This document shows, one piece after another, positions 27,240 through 34,786 of a DNA stretch of 64,000 nucleotides (the stretch's first letter is position 1; each line of letters opens with the position of its first letter). The stretch lies in contig NZ_JMCC02000049.1 of the NCBI RefSeq assembly GCF_000737335.2, positions 1 to 64,000 of the forward strand. Reading direction: 5' to 3'. The notes under the pieces are model-generated. The model was not told where the DNA came from. It did no database searches and was given only the letters and a program-made list of their open reading frames with translations. Position numbers and translations under genes: made by a program. The stretch comes from Enhygromyxa salina (GTDB lineage Bacteria > Myxococcota_A > Polyangia > Nannocystales > Nannocystaceae).

Positions 27240-27295
27240 CTAGCCGGCAAAGAGGACGCGCAGGACCCACAGCGCGGGCGAACTTTGCCGGCTAG
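27240..27295. repeat. 13-base inverted repeat in a divergent promoter region
   Basis: CTAGCCGGCAAAG at 27240-27252 and its exact complement CTTTGCCGGCTAG at 27283-27295, separated by 30 bases. It sits between the phosphoesterase start (27129) and the DUF3311 start (27321). A perfect 13-base match with a long spacer is more than chance would give; it could be a paired operator, an mRNA leader stem, or the ends of a tiny mobile remnant. Confidence 0.6.
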
Positions 27296-27320
27296 AGGTT
27301 TGTGAGGTTAGCGTAGCGCG

Positions 27321-27575
27321 GTGACCACATCCCGCTCGAAGTGGGCGCTGCGCTTGTCGGTGCTCTACTTTGCTCTGTCCGCGGCCGCGCTGGTCTGGCC
27401 GATCTACCCCTGGTTGGGCAACCGCATCGAGCCGCGCGTGTTCGGGCTGCCGTTCTCGCTGATCTGGGTGCTGGGGGTGATCCTCTGCAACTTTGCGGTG
27501 CTGCTGCTGCTCTACCAGCTGCGCCTGATCGACGCGGACGAGCCTGACCACGCTGGACCGGGGGGTCTGGCTTGA
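27321..27575 (+). CDS. DUF3311 small membrane protein
   Basis: 84 residues from a GTG start with two transmembrane helices (LRLSVLYFALSAAALVWPIYPWLG and SLIWVLGVILCNFAVLLLLYQL). DUF3311 proteins are small membrane proteins encoded directly before sodium:solute symporters and are probably accessory subunits. Its TGA overlaps the TTG start of the symporter (TTGA), so the pair is translationally coupled. Confidence 0.85.
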   Translation: MTTSRSKWALRLSVLYFALSAAALVWPIYPWLGNRIEPRVFGLPFSLIWVLGVILCNFAVLLLLYQLRLIDADEPDHAGPGGLA

Positions 27576-29098
27576 GGCCGCTGGCCGCTGGGGTCGTGTT
27601 CGCCTACCTCGCGATCGCGCTGGTCGTGGGCGTGCTCGCCGGTCGCAAGGGCAAGGGCGGGACCGACGACTTCGTCGCGGGCGAGCGGGCGTTTGGTCCG
27701 TTGGTCATGTACTTCGTGGTCGGGGCGACGATCTTCTCTGCCTACGCGCTGCTGGGCACGCCGCAGCGGGTGATCGCCAAGGGCTCGGACGCGTTCTACG
27801 TGCTCGCGTTTGGGGCGGTCGGGCTGGTCCCGCTGTTTTTCTACGGCGCGCGCGTCCGAAGGATCGGCGCCCGCGAGGGCTTCGTGACCCAAGCCGAGCT
27901 GTTCGCCGCGCGCTTCGAGAGCCCGAGCGTGAGCGTGTTGATGGGCAGCGCGACCCTGATCGCGTTCGTGCCCTACCTGGTGATCCAGCTCAAGGGCGCG
28001 GGCGTGGTCATGCACGCGGTCACCGGCTGGCCCGAGCAGCTTGGCGCCGGCTTGGTCTACGCCGTGGTGTTGGTCTACGTGCTCGCGGGCGGCGTGCGTG
28101 GGGTTGGCTGGACCAACGTGATCCAGGGCGTGGTCATGCTGATCGCGATCTGGGTGATCGGGCTGTGGCTGCCGACCAAGCTGTACGGGTCCGTGAGCGC
28201 GATGTTCGATCGGGTGGTCGTTGAACACCCCGAGTACCTGACGCTGCCGGGCCCCGAAGGGAAGACCCCGATCGCGCGCTACAGCTCCGAGATCCTGATG
28301 TCGATCCTGGGCTTCGCCATGTGGCCGCACATGTTCATGAAGTGCTTCACGGCCCGCAGCGCCCGGCTCGTGCAGCTCTCGGTCGTGTTCTACCCAAGCT
28401 TCTTGTTCTTCATCTTGCCCCTGCTGTTTCTTGGCTACGTCGCGCTGCTCGCGGGCGGGCCAAGCGACGACTCGGTGCTGCTGTGGCTCGTCGACTTGGT
28501 CCAGGGCGAGGCGGTGCACCCGGTGCTGTTCGCGTTCTTGGCGTTTGCGATCTTGGCCGCGTCGATGTCGACCGGAGACGCGCTGCTGCACGCGGGCGGA
28601 TCGATCACGGTCCGCGACGTGTTGCTGCCGCTCGAGTCGCGCCCGCGCGTGCGGGGGCTGCTGCGGAAGCTGCGTGGCGGCGAGCATGCGACGCTGCGCG
28701 AGGACGACCGGGCCCAGACCCGGGCGATGCGGGTGGTCGTGGTGATGTTGGCGCTGGTCAGCTGGTTGGTGCTGGGGAGCGCGGGCGGGACCTCGGTGGT
28801 AGATCTGTTGCTGCTCGCGTACGCGGTGCCGATCCAATTTTTGCCGGTCGTGATGTTTGGGCTGTACTGGAGGCGCGCCAACGGAGCGGGGGCGCGGGCG
28901 GGGTTGATCGCGGGGTTGGGGACGATCTTTGCGCTGTTTGTGGTGCAGAAGACCGCGCCGGGGTTGGCCGCGGTGATCAACCCGCTGGAGCTGGAGATTG
29001 GGTTGATCGGGCTGGTTGCGAACGTGGTGGCGATGGTCGTGTTCTCGCTGAGGGGGCCGCGGCCGAGCGCGGCGCTGCTCGAGCGCTTCGAGCTTTGA
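27572..29098 (+). CDS. sodium:solute symporter (SSS family)
   Basis: 508 residues from a TTG start that overlaps the DUF3311 stop. Around 13 hydrophobic segments are visible. The GRKGKGGTDDFVAGERAFGPLVMYFVVGATIFSAYALLGTPQ opening is typical of the family, as are the Gly-rich TM2 and the ILAASMSTGDALLHAGGSITVRDV loop, which resembles the sodium-site serine region. It imports an organic acid, amino acid or similar solute with Na+; the substrate is not predictable. A downstream defence-like pair starts 41 bases after the stop. Confidence 0.92.
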   Translation: MRPLAAGVVFAYLAIALVVGVLAGRKGKGGTDDFVAGERAFGPLVMYFVVGATIFSAYALLGTPQRVIAKGSDAFYVLAFGAVGLVPLFFYGARVRRIGAREGFVTQAELFAARFESPSVSVLMGSATLIAFVPYLVIQLKGAGVVMHAVTGWPEQLGAGLVYAVVLVYVLAGGVRGVGWTNVIQGVVMLIAIWVIGLWLPTKLYGSVSAMFDRVVVEHPEYLTLPGPEGKTPIARYSSEILMSILGFAMWPHMFMKCFTARSARLVQLSVVFYPSFLFFILPLLFLGYVALLAGGPSDDSVLLWLVDLVQGEAVHPVLFAFLAFAILAASMSTGDALLHAGGSITVRDVLLPLESRPRVRGLLRKLRGGEHATLREDDRAQTRAMRVVVVMLALVSWLVLGSAGGTSVVDLLLLAYAVPIQFLPVVMFGLYWRRANGAGARAGLIAGLGTIFALFVVQKTAPGLAAVINPLELEIGLIGLVANVVAMVVFSLRGPRPSAALLERFEL

Positions 29099-29139
29099 GC
29101 CCTCGCGCACGATCGGGCGCCGGGGTAGACTGGTGACGC

Positions 29140-30537
29140 GTGTACGTCCGCAAGATCCACATCGACGGCATCAAGCTGCTGAGGAACTTCGAGCTCGACT
29201 TCACCCGAGATGGCGAGCCCCGGATGTGGACGGTCCTGGTCGGCCCCAACGGGCTGTGCAAGACGTCGATCCTGCGCGCGCTCGCGCTCGCCGCCTCCGG
29301 GCGGGACCGCGCGAACCAGCTGGCGCAGGATCTGCTGAGCTCGCTTCGAGATGCCCGGCGGCCCGAGTCCGCGGTGACAGTCCGCGGCCAGTTTGGCTTC
29401 GGCGAAGTCGGCGAACGCTGCGGGCGCAAGTATCCTGGTCTCGAACCTCCAATTCCGAATCAGCTGGTCGACACACATTTGATCCTCGAGCCCGAGCGGC
29501 GACTGTTCAACGGCGGGTCGTCCTACGATCAGCGGTATGACCAACGGGGTGCGGTGCAGTCAGGCCTCCGAATCGGCCAGTCACTCCTGAATGGTGCTGA
29601 CGTCCTGAGCCCATTGAACGACCCACTCGAAGAAGCCCGCGACCTAGGCCTCCCACATTGGTTCATGGCTGGCTACGGCGTGCGCAGGTCGTTGCCGCTC
29701 CCTCGGTCGACGACCAGGCCCGAAGACCTGGTTCGCACGCGAGTGGAGCCACTGTTCGATCGAGGCGAGCTGATTGGAACAGGTTTCGCGGATCACTTTG
29801 ATGGCGAACAGGCGCTGACCTTCGCGCGGATCCTCAAGCACGTGCTCCTCACGCACGAGGACATGCTCCCAAACATCGAGAACTTCGATCTTCGCGGCAA
29901 GGGCGGCGCGAACACAGCCGACGGCTTGATCCACAGCCATCGCTTCGATGTGCGAGCCGGTCCGGGCGTCGTCAAGCTGCCGGCGACCTGGCTCTCGCAC
30001 GGGTACCAGGCCGCCCTCGCGTGGCTCGCTGATGTCATTGGCCACATCCTGTGGGAAGCCAGCGCCGCCGGGCTCTCCGTCGACATCGAGCCGGAACAGA
30101 TGGAGGGCCTCGTGCTCGTCGACGAGCTCGATCTCCACCTTCACCCGCGCTGGCAAGTCGGGCTGATCCCTGCGCTCAAGCGGACCTTCCCCCGGCTACA
30201 ATTTGTAGTGACGACCCACTCGCCGATGTTGCTCGCGGGCCTCGAGGCCGACGAGATCATCATGTGCGAGCAGGACCCCGCTAGCGGCGACATCGTCCCT
30301 CGCCAGGCAGAGCGCGCGGCCAAGCTGATGACCGGCACGCAGATGCTCGAGCAGTACTTTGGCATCGACCAGCTGTACCCCATCAACCTCGCCAAGCAAC
30401 TTCGTCGCTACGGCAACCTCGCCAACGACCCCTACCGAAGCGATGAAGAGCAAGCTGAGCTCGAACAACTGCGAACGGTTCTCGAGGGTGCCGGACTTCA
30501 CTTCGACTGGCAGCCGCTCGAGCGCAAGTCGGCATGA
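29140..30537 (+). CDS. AAA/SMC-type ATPase of a Septu-like (PtuA) defence pair
   Basis: 465 residues from a GTG start. It has the N-terminal RKIHIDGIKLLRNFELDF, then Walker A VGPNGLCKTSILRALA (~34-42), an ABC-like region, Walker B LVLVDELDLHLHPRWQ and the H-loop-type VVTTHSPMLLAGL. Such ATPases partner with HNH nucleases in anti-phage Septu-like and retron systems. The Gly normally before the Lys of Walker A is Cys (GPNGLCKT), which may weaken ATP binding. The ATG of the HNH gene overlaps its stop (ATGA), as expected for a two-subunit complex. The partner is broken, so this copy may be decaying. Confidence 0.8.
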   Translation: MYVRKIHIDGIKLLRNFELDFTRDGEPRMWTVLVGPNGLCKTSILRALALAASGRDRANQLAQDLLSSLRDARRPESAVTVRGQFGFGEVGERCGRKYPGLEPPIPNQLVDTHLILEPERRLFNGGSSYDQRYDQRGAVQSGLRIGQSLLNGADVLSPLNDPLEEARDLGLPHWFMAGYGVRRSLPLPRSTTRPEDLVRTRVEPLFDRGELIGTGFADHFDGEQALTFARILKHVLLTHEDMLPNIENFDLRGKGGANTADGLIHSHRFDVRAGPGVVKLPATWLSHGYQAALAWLADVIGHILWEASAAGLSVDIEPEQMEGLVLVDELDLHLHPRWQVGLIPALKRTFPRLQFVVTTHSPMLLAGLEADEIIMCEQDPASGDIVPRQAERAAKLMTGTQMLEQYFGIDQLYPINLAKQLRRYGNLANDPYRSDEEQAELEQLRTVLEGAGLHFDWQPLERKSA

Positions 30538-31329
30538 TCAGGATCAAGCGCGGGTCAGAGGCCGATTTGTGTCCGGCGCTCGCGGAAGTCCGCGACAGGG
30601 AACTCGAGCGCGTGCGGCCCGAGATCGCTCGTGGGGTCGAGCCAATCGCGGACATCCTCATGCGTGAGTACAAGATCGCTCGGCAGGCCCTCGCGTCCGC
30701 CCAGTACCACAAGTGTTGTTACTGCGAAGAGCGACAACAAAGCGTGAGCTGGAAGCACGTCGAGCACTTTCGGCCCAAGCGCGCCTATTGATGGCTGACT
30801 TGGACCTGGGACAATCTGCTGTTCGCCTGCGAGCAATGCAACACGAGCAAGGGTGCAAGCTTCCCCCTGCTCGAAGGCTCGAAACCCCTGACTGATGAGG
30901 CGCAGCCGCCAGGGACAGAAGCGCCGATGCTCATCCATCCGGCCGAAGAGGATCCACGCGAGCACATTCAATTCGCCCTAGCCGCGGACTTTTGGTTTCC
31001 CACCGCGCGCGCCGAGTCGCGCCGAGTCGCGCCGAGGTCGAGCGATGCTCGGCGCTCTGAAGTGGACCCACGAGCCAATCGCCAAGCCAGGTCTCGTCGA
31101 GAGCTGGAAGGAACTCGCGAGCCACGTCCGGTCCTGCGTCGCCGCGATCGAAGCTGCGATCTCGACCAACGACCCCCACCGCATTCGCGGCGTCTGGGAG
31201 GTTCAAACGACGCGCTTCCGGGTCGCGCGGGCGCAGTTCGTGGCGCTCTCGCTCGACGTCCTCGACCGAAGCTTCCCCGAGCACGTTCGCCTGCGCTGGG
31301 GCCTGAGCCTCGAGGTCATCTACCCGTGA
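30534..31329 (+). pseudogene. HNH nuclease (PtuB-like), interrupted by a stop and a frameshift
   Basis: Reads MIRIKRGSEADLCPALAEV ... SAQYHKCCYCEERQQSVSWKHVEHFRPKRAY, then TGA at 30789-30791, then WLTWTWDNLLFACEQCNTSKGASFPLLEGSKPL in the same frame. The CxxC, HxxHFRPK and LLFACxxCNxxKG elements are the zinc and HNH motifs of the family, in which the residues after RPK usually read Y-W-W-L, so the TGA looks like a Trp codon (TGG) changed by one base. After HIQF the frame moves by +1 at a 10-base tandem repeat and continues as LKWTHEPIAKPGLVESWKELASH to TGA 31327-31329. Two independent lesions argue for loss of function. Confidence 0.8.
31011..31040 (+). repeat. three near-identical 10-base units at the frameshift
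   Basis: GCCGAGTCGC occurs twice in a row (31011-31020 and 31021-31030), followed by the variant GCCGAGGTCG. Because 10 is not a multiple of three, gain or loss of one unit shifts the frame. The reading frame of the HNH gene changes across this site, so replication slippage is the likely cause. Confidence 0.65.
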
Positions 31330-31590
31330 ACCAACTACACCGACAGCCTGGCCAACCTGGTCGCACCAACTGGGGCCGTGATCACGGTTGACGGCAACTC
31401 GGTGAACAACTGGTCCGCGATCGGGGCAACGGGCGACTCGGTCGCGCGCGTGGTGCTGTCCAACCACGAGCTCGACGGCAACCACGAGCTCGACGGCAAC
31501 CAGGAGTTTGGCGTCCAGGTCTACGGCTACGGCCAGTACACCAGCGACTGGTACCCCGGCGGCCAGGACCTCAACATCGTGCCGCAGTAG
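31330..31590 (+). pseudogene. C-terminal fragment of an IgGFc-binding-type surface protein
   Basis: In the frame of the HNH gene's end, immediately after its TGA, the sequence reads TNYTDSLANLVAPTGAVITVDG ... GDSVARVVLSNHELDGN ... FGVQVYGYGQYTSDWYPGG and stops at 31588-31590. The VAPTGAxVxVDG and FGVxVYGYGxYxSYxYPGG patterns are typical of the end of IgGFc-binding-domain proteins in myxobacteria. No start codon or upstream domain is present, so it is a remnant. An 18-base direct duplication (NHELDG twice) lies at 31459-31497. The defence genes probably inserted into or replaced the 5' part. Confidence 0.65.
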
Positions 31591-31605
31591 CGAGAAACGG
31601 TCGAT

Positions 31606-31634
31606 GCGCGCGTGCCAACGGTGTTGGCGCGCGC
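31606..31634 (+). terminator. hairpin after the IgGFc fragment
   Basis: GCGCGC-GT-GCCAAC pairs with GTTGGC-GCGCGC around a GGT loop, a 12-base-pair stem with a 2-base bulge, 16 bases after the stop. There is no T tract. It may be the original terminator of the lost surface-protein gene. Confidence 0.45.
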
Positions 31635-31732
31635 CCGCGTAGCGGCGAACACAGCGCCCGAACCAGAGATCCGGCGCTCGGACTTGTCGTCGACGTGCTC
31701 GCCGTGGTCATCTTCTCGCTGTCAGGGCCCCC

Positions 31733-33181
31733 ATGACCGCGTCTCCCGCTTCTCTCGTCTCCCTCGCGTGCCTCGCATGCGTGTCCATCTCGATCGGCTG
31801 CGCGCCCCAAGACGAAGGGTCGGATCCGCGTCAGGCCTACTACGACGAGCCCCACGTGATCCCGATGGGTGTGCCCTACAAGGGCCCGGCGATCGCCGAG
31901 GACAGCCCCGAGGCGGTGGTTAGCGCCGACGAGTGCGGCCGCGGCCGCGGCATCGATCCCGAGGGCGCGTGCGTGCGACTTGCAACCCGCGAGCACGAGT
32001 TTGGCGGGATGGTTCAGATCCCGGCGGGCGCGTTCATGCGTGGCGACATCCCCTCGCGCTACGACGCTGGGCACACGCGCGAGCGCGCCTACGTCCAACA
32101 CGCTGGCCAGCCGCTGTTTCAGGATCACCTGCCCAGCTACTGGATCGACGGCTACGAGATCTCGCGGCTTGCCTACGCCAAGTGCGTGGACGATGGCACG
32201 TGCACCCTGCCGGTCTGCCTCGACGGCACCGACGGCCGGCCCACGGAAGCGCAGATCGGCACCGCGGATCTGGGCGCGTTTCCCCAGACCTGTGTGACCC
32301 ACGAGCAGGCCCAGACTTACTGCGAGTGGCGGGGCGCGCGGCTGCCCACCGAGGCCGAGTGGGAGTACGCGGCGCGCGGGCCCGAAGGCTGGATCTACCC
32401 GTGGGGCCACGACTTCCGCGACGAGCTTGGGCTGGCGCTGGGCCCGGTTGGCTACGATCCGCTCGACATCAGCTACTTCGGGCTCAAGGGCTTCGGCGGC
32501 AACGCGATCGAGTGGGTCGCAGACGCATACATCGACGACGCCAACCTCTCGCACTACCTTGGCGGGAAATTCCGCAGCGAGACCGGGCCGCTGGCGCGAT
32601 CGTGGGCGGCCTGGAAGCAGGGTCTGTGCGGCGGCGAGGACTGCGAGCTTGGCCAGCGCTACGTGGTCAAGGGCGGTCGCACGGGGGCGCGCGCGGGCGC
32701 GTGGCAGCTCGCGCCGGGCCAGTCGATCGTCACCCTTCCCACCAGCAACTTCGAGGGCGATCGCGCGGTCGCCCAGCACGCGCGGCTTGGGTTTCGCTGC
32801 GCGGCCGACCTCGAGCCCGAGCAGCCAATCCTGACGGTGCCCGTGCCCGCGGTGCCGCTGCCGCTGTATCGGCAAGAGGGCAAGTACGACATGTTCCTGG
32901 CGGTCGCGGAGGTCGTGAACCGGGAAGAGGCGGTCCGCTATTGCAGCGTGCTGCGGGCGCCTGGGGATCCCGAGGAGCTGCCCGAGGGCGGCAACGGCTG
33001 GCGGCTGCCAACCCTCGAGGAGATCCGCGAGGTCGCGCTGTGGTTCGGGGGGCCCGGCCCGTTTTGGGCGGTCGAGGGCGCGGTCGAGCAGACCTACGTC
33101 GACACGCAGACCGCCGAGTGGGGGCCCGTCGAAGCCAACGACGACGAGCCGCTGATGGCTCGCTGCATTCGGAGTCACTGA
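31733..33181 (+). CDS. SUMF1/formylglycine-generating-enzyme-like lipoprotein
   Basis: 482 residues. The signal ends VSISIGCAPQ (lipobox). After an unstructured start, FGGMVQIPAGAFMRGD ... FQDHLPSYWIDGYEISRLAYAKCV opens the FGE-sulfatase fold. AQTYCEWRGARLPTEAEWEYAARGPEGWIYPWGHDF and GFGGNAIEWVAD are its hallmarks, and YVVKGGRTGARAG and ARLGFRCA close it. A second shorter lectin-like stretch (AVRYCSVLRA ... WRLPTLEEIREVALWF ... ARCIRSH) follows, resembling a duplicated partial fold. Members outside true FGE often bind ligands or modify proteins; the role here is unknown. Confidence 0.88.
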   Translation: MTASPASLVSLACLACVSISIGCAPQDEGSDPRQAYYDEPHVIPMGVPYKGPAIAEDSPEAVVSADECGRGRGIDPEGACVRLATREHEFGGMVQIPAGAFMRGDIPSRYDAGHTRERAYVQHAGQPLFQDHLPSYWIDGYEISRLAYAKCVDDGTCTLPVCLDGTDGRPTEAQIGTADLGAFPQTCVTHEQAQTYCEWRGARLPTEAEWEYAARGPEGWIYPWGHDFRDELGLALGPVGYDPLDISYFGLKGFGGNAIEWVADAYIDDANLSHYLGGKFRSETGPLARSWAAWKQGLCGGEDCELGQRYVVKGGRTGARAGAWQLAPGQSIVTLPTSNFEGDRAVAQHARLGFRCAADLEPEQPILTVPVPAVPLPLYRQEGKYDMFLAVAEVVNREEAVRYCSVLRAPGDPEELPEGGNGWRLPTLEEIREVALWFGGPGPFWAVEGAVEQTYVDTQTAEWGPVEANDDEPLMARCIRSH

Positions 33182-33235
33182 GTGGGCGTGGGTCGGGCTC
33201 GGCTCGCGGCGCTCTAGCACGTACTATCGCGGGCG

Positions 33236-33772
33236 ATGCCGAGGGCGATCCGAGGAATTGTTGTTGCGGGAGCGCTGCTGACACTCGCTGGCTGTCCGGG
33301 TCCAAGCGGGGCCGCAGACACGGGTGCGACGAAGGCCGGCGCGAAGAAGGATGCCAAGCCCGCGGACGGCCCGGTCAAGCCGGTCGAGGCCGAGCCCGAG
33401 CCAGCAGGGAACGACGGATTCAGCAGCCCCGAGCCGACAGCGCCATCCGAGCCGGGCCCGTTGCCAAGCTGGTTTAGCGTGAACGCGTTCGAGCACGCGA
33501 AGGTCGTTCGCCAGGACGAGCGCTCGAATCCCCTGCCAACAGGGCAGTCCGCGACGATGATCGTGCTCGAGCTGACCGCCGGAACCACGCCAGAGCAGTG
33601 TCTGGAGGCGGCCAAGGCCAAGCTTGGCGAGTCGATCCCCGATCTCCCAGCCACGACCACGACGCCGCAGGGGTACCTGACGCTCAAGGGCAAGACGAGC
33701 ACCTACGAGTACACGGTCGTGTGCGGCGTAGCGAAGGACGTACCCACCATGTTCTTGAGCGTGGTCCAGTGA
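33236..33772 (+). CDS. hypothetical lipoprotein coupled to a FAH-family gene
   Basis: 178 residues. MPRAIRGIVVAGALLTLAGC is a lipoprotein signal; an Ala/Lys/Pro/Glu linker of ~65 residues precedes a small C-terminal domain (LPSWFSVNAFEHAKVVRQDE ... TPQGYLTLKGKTSTYEYTVVCGVAKDVPTMFLSVVQ). No family recognised. Its TGA is shared with the GTG start of the next gene (GTGA). Confidence 0.75.
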   Translation: MPRAIRGIVVAGALLTLAGCPGPSGAADTGATKAGAKKDAKPADGPVKPVEAEPEPAGNDGFSSPEPTAPSEPGPLPSWFSVNAFEHAKVVRQDERSNPLPTGQSATMIVLELTAGTTPEQCLEAAKAKLGESIPDLPATTTTPQGYLTLKGKTSTYEYTVVCGVAKDVPTMFLSVVQ

Positions 33773-34626
33773 GCGAGGCCGCCGACACGCTGTGGCTCGC
33801 GCGCACGCCCGAAGGCTCGTGGCGCTGCACCACCCGCGGCGACGCGCCCGGCCCAAACACCGCGTGGGAGCCGATCGCAGATCCCTTCGCGCACGCCAGC
33901 GCAGAGCTTGGCGACCCAGCCACGCTCGCGGCCAAGGCCCCTGCGCTCGGTCCGGCGCGCACGCTGGTTGGGCTGCGCCTGCTCCCGCCGTGTCTGCCCC
34001 AGAAGGTGGTTGGGATCGGCCGCAACTACCGAGCTCACGCCGAAGAGCTTGGCAACGAAGTCCCAACGACGCCGCTTTGCTTCCTGAAGGCGCCGTCTTG
34101 CTTGATCGTATCGGGCGACGCCCTCGCGCTGCCGCCGGGGTACGAGCGGATCGACATGGAGTCCGAGCTGGTCGCGGTGATCGGTCGGCGCGCGCGATCG
34201 ATCCCGGCCGCCAACGCGTGGCAGCACGTCGCGGGGTACTTGCTCGGCAACGACGTGTCGTGCCGCGACCTGCAAAAGCGTGACAAGCAATGGACGCGGG
34301 CCAAGGGCCTCGACGGCTTTGGGCCGGTCTCACCGTTCATGCGCCTGGTCGCGCCGGGCTGGGAGCTGCCGGTCAGCGAGCTCGAGATCCGCGGGTATCT
34401 GGACGACGTACCCGTGCAGCGCGGGCGGGTGTCCGACATGATCTTCTCGATCCCGGACCTGATCGAGCACCTGTCGGACGGGATGACGCTGGAACCTGGG
34501 GATCTGATCTTCACCGGCACGCCGGCTGGGGTCGCGGCGCTGGCTCCTGGGCAGGTGGTGCGGATCGAGCTTGGCGGGTTGGAGCTCGGGCGGCTCGTCA
34601 CGCCGATCGTTGGTGGCGGACGCTGA
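33769..34626 (+). CDS. fumarylacetoacetate hydrolase (FAH) family protein
   Basis: 285 residues from GTG 33769. An N-terminal ~65-residue cap is followed by the FAH catalytic domain: VVGIGRNYRAHAEELG, CFLKAPSCLIVSGD, the metal-binding ERIDMESELVAVIGRRAR, VAGYLLGNDVSCRDLQKRDKQWTRAKGLDGFGPVSPF and the Gly-rich DLIFTGTPAGVAAL. Members hydrolyse, hydrate or decarboxylate small diketo acids, for example acylpyruvate hydrolase or 5-carboxymethyl-2-hydroxymuconate isomerase. The substrate is not decided. Coupling to a lipoprotein gene is odd and probably reflects compaction. Confidence 0.9.
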   Translation: MSEAADTLWLARTPEGSWRCTTRGDAPGPNTAWEPIADPFAHASAELGDPATLAAKAPALGPARTLVGLRLLPPCLPQKVVGIGRNYRAHAEELGNEVPTTPLCFLKAPSCLIVSGDALALPPGYERIDMESELVAVIGRRARSIPAANAWQHVAGYLLGNDVSCRDLQKRDKQWTRAKGLDGFGPVSPFMRLVAPGWELPVSELEIRGYLDDVPVQRGRVSDMIFSIPDLIEHLSDGMTLEPGDLIFTGTPAGVAALAPGQVVRIELGGLELGRLVTPIVGGGR

Positions 34627-34627
34627 T

Positions 34628-34644
34628 CACAGCTTCGTGCTGTG
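34628..34644 (+). terminator. small hairpin after the FAH gene
   Basis: CACAGC and GCTGTG flank a TTCGT loop just 2 bases after the stop. A stable UUCG-like loop with a six-pair stem but no T run; a weak candidate end for the lipoprotein-FAH unit. Confidence 0.3.
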
Positions 34645-34786
34645 CACGTCGGATCGCGATCGTGAGTGACCCGGCCGGCGTGGTGCTTGGCGTGATCACC
34701 CCGCCGTCCGCCGCATGGACGCCGTTGGACTCGTGTTGGTGCCGCGGATCAGAGGACCCTCCGATCTGCGGCATCAAGCGCCTAAC

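Noticed and set aside
30789..30791. In-frame TGA considered as selenocysteine or programmed readthrough
   Set aside because: Relatives have Trp there, no stem-loop of SECIS type is evident just downstream, and a second lesion (frameshift) follows; simple decay explains it.
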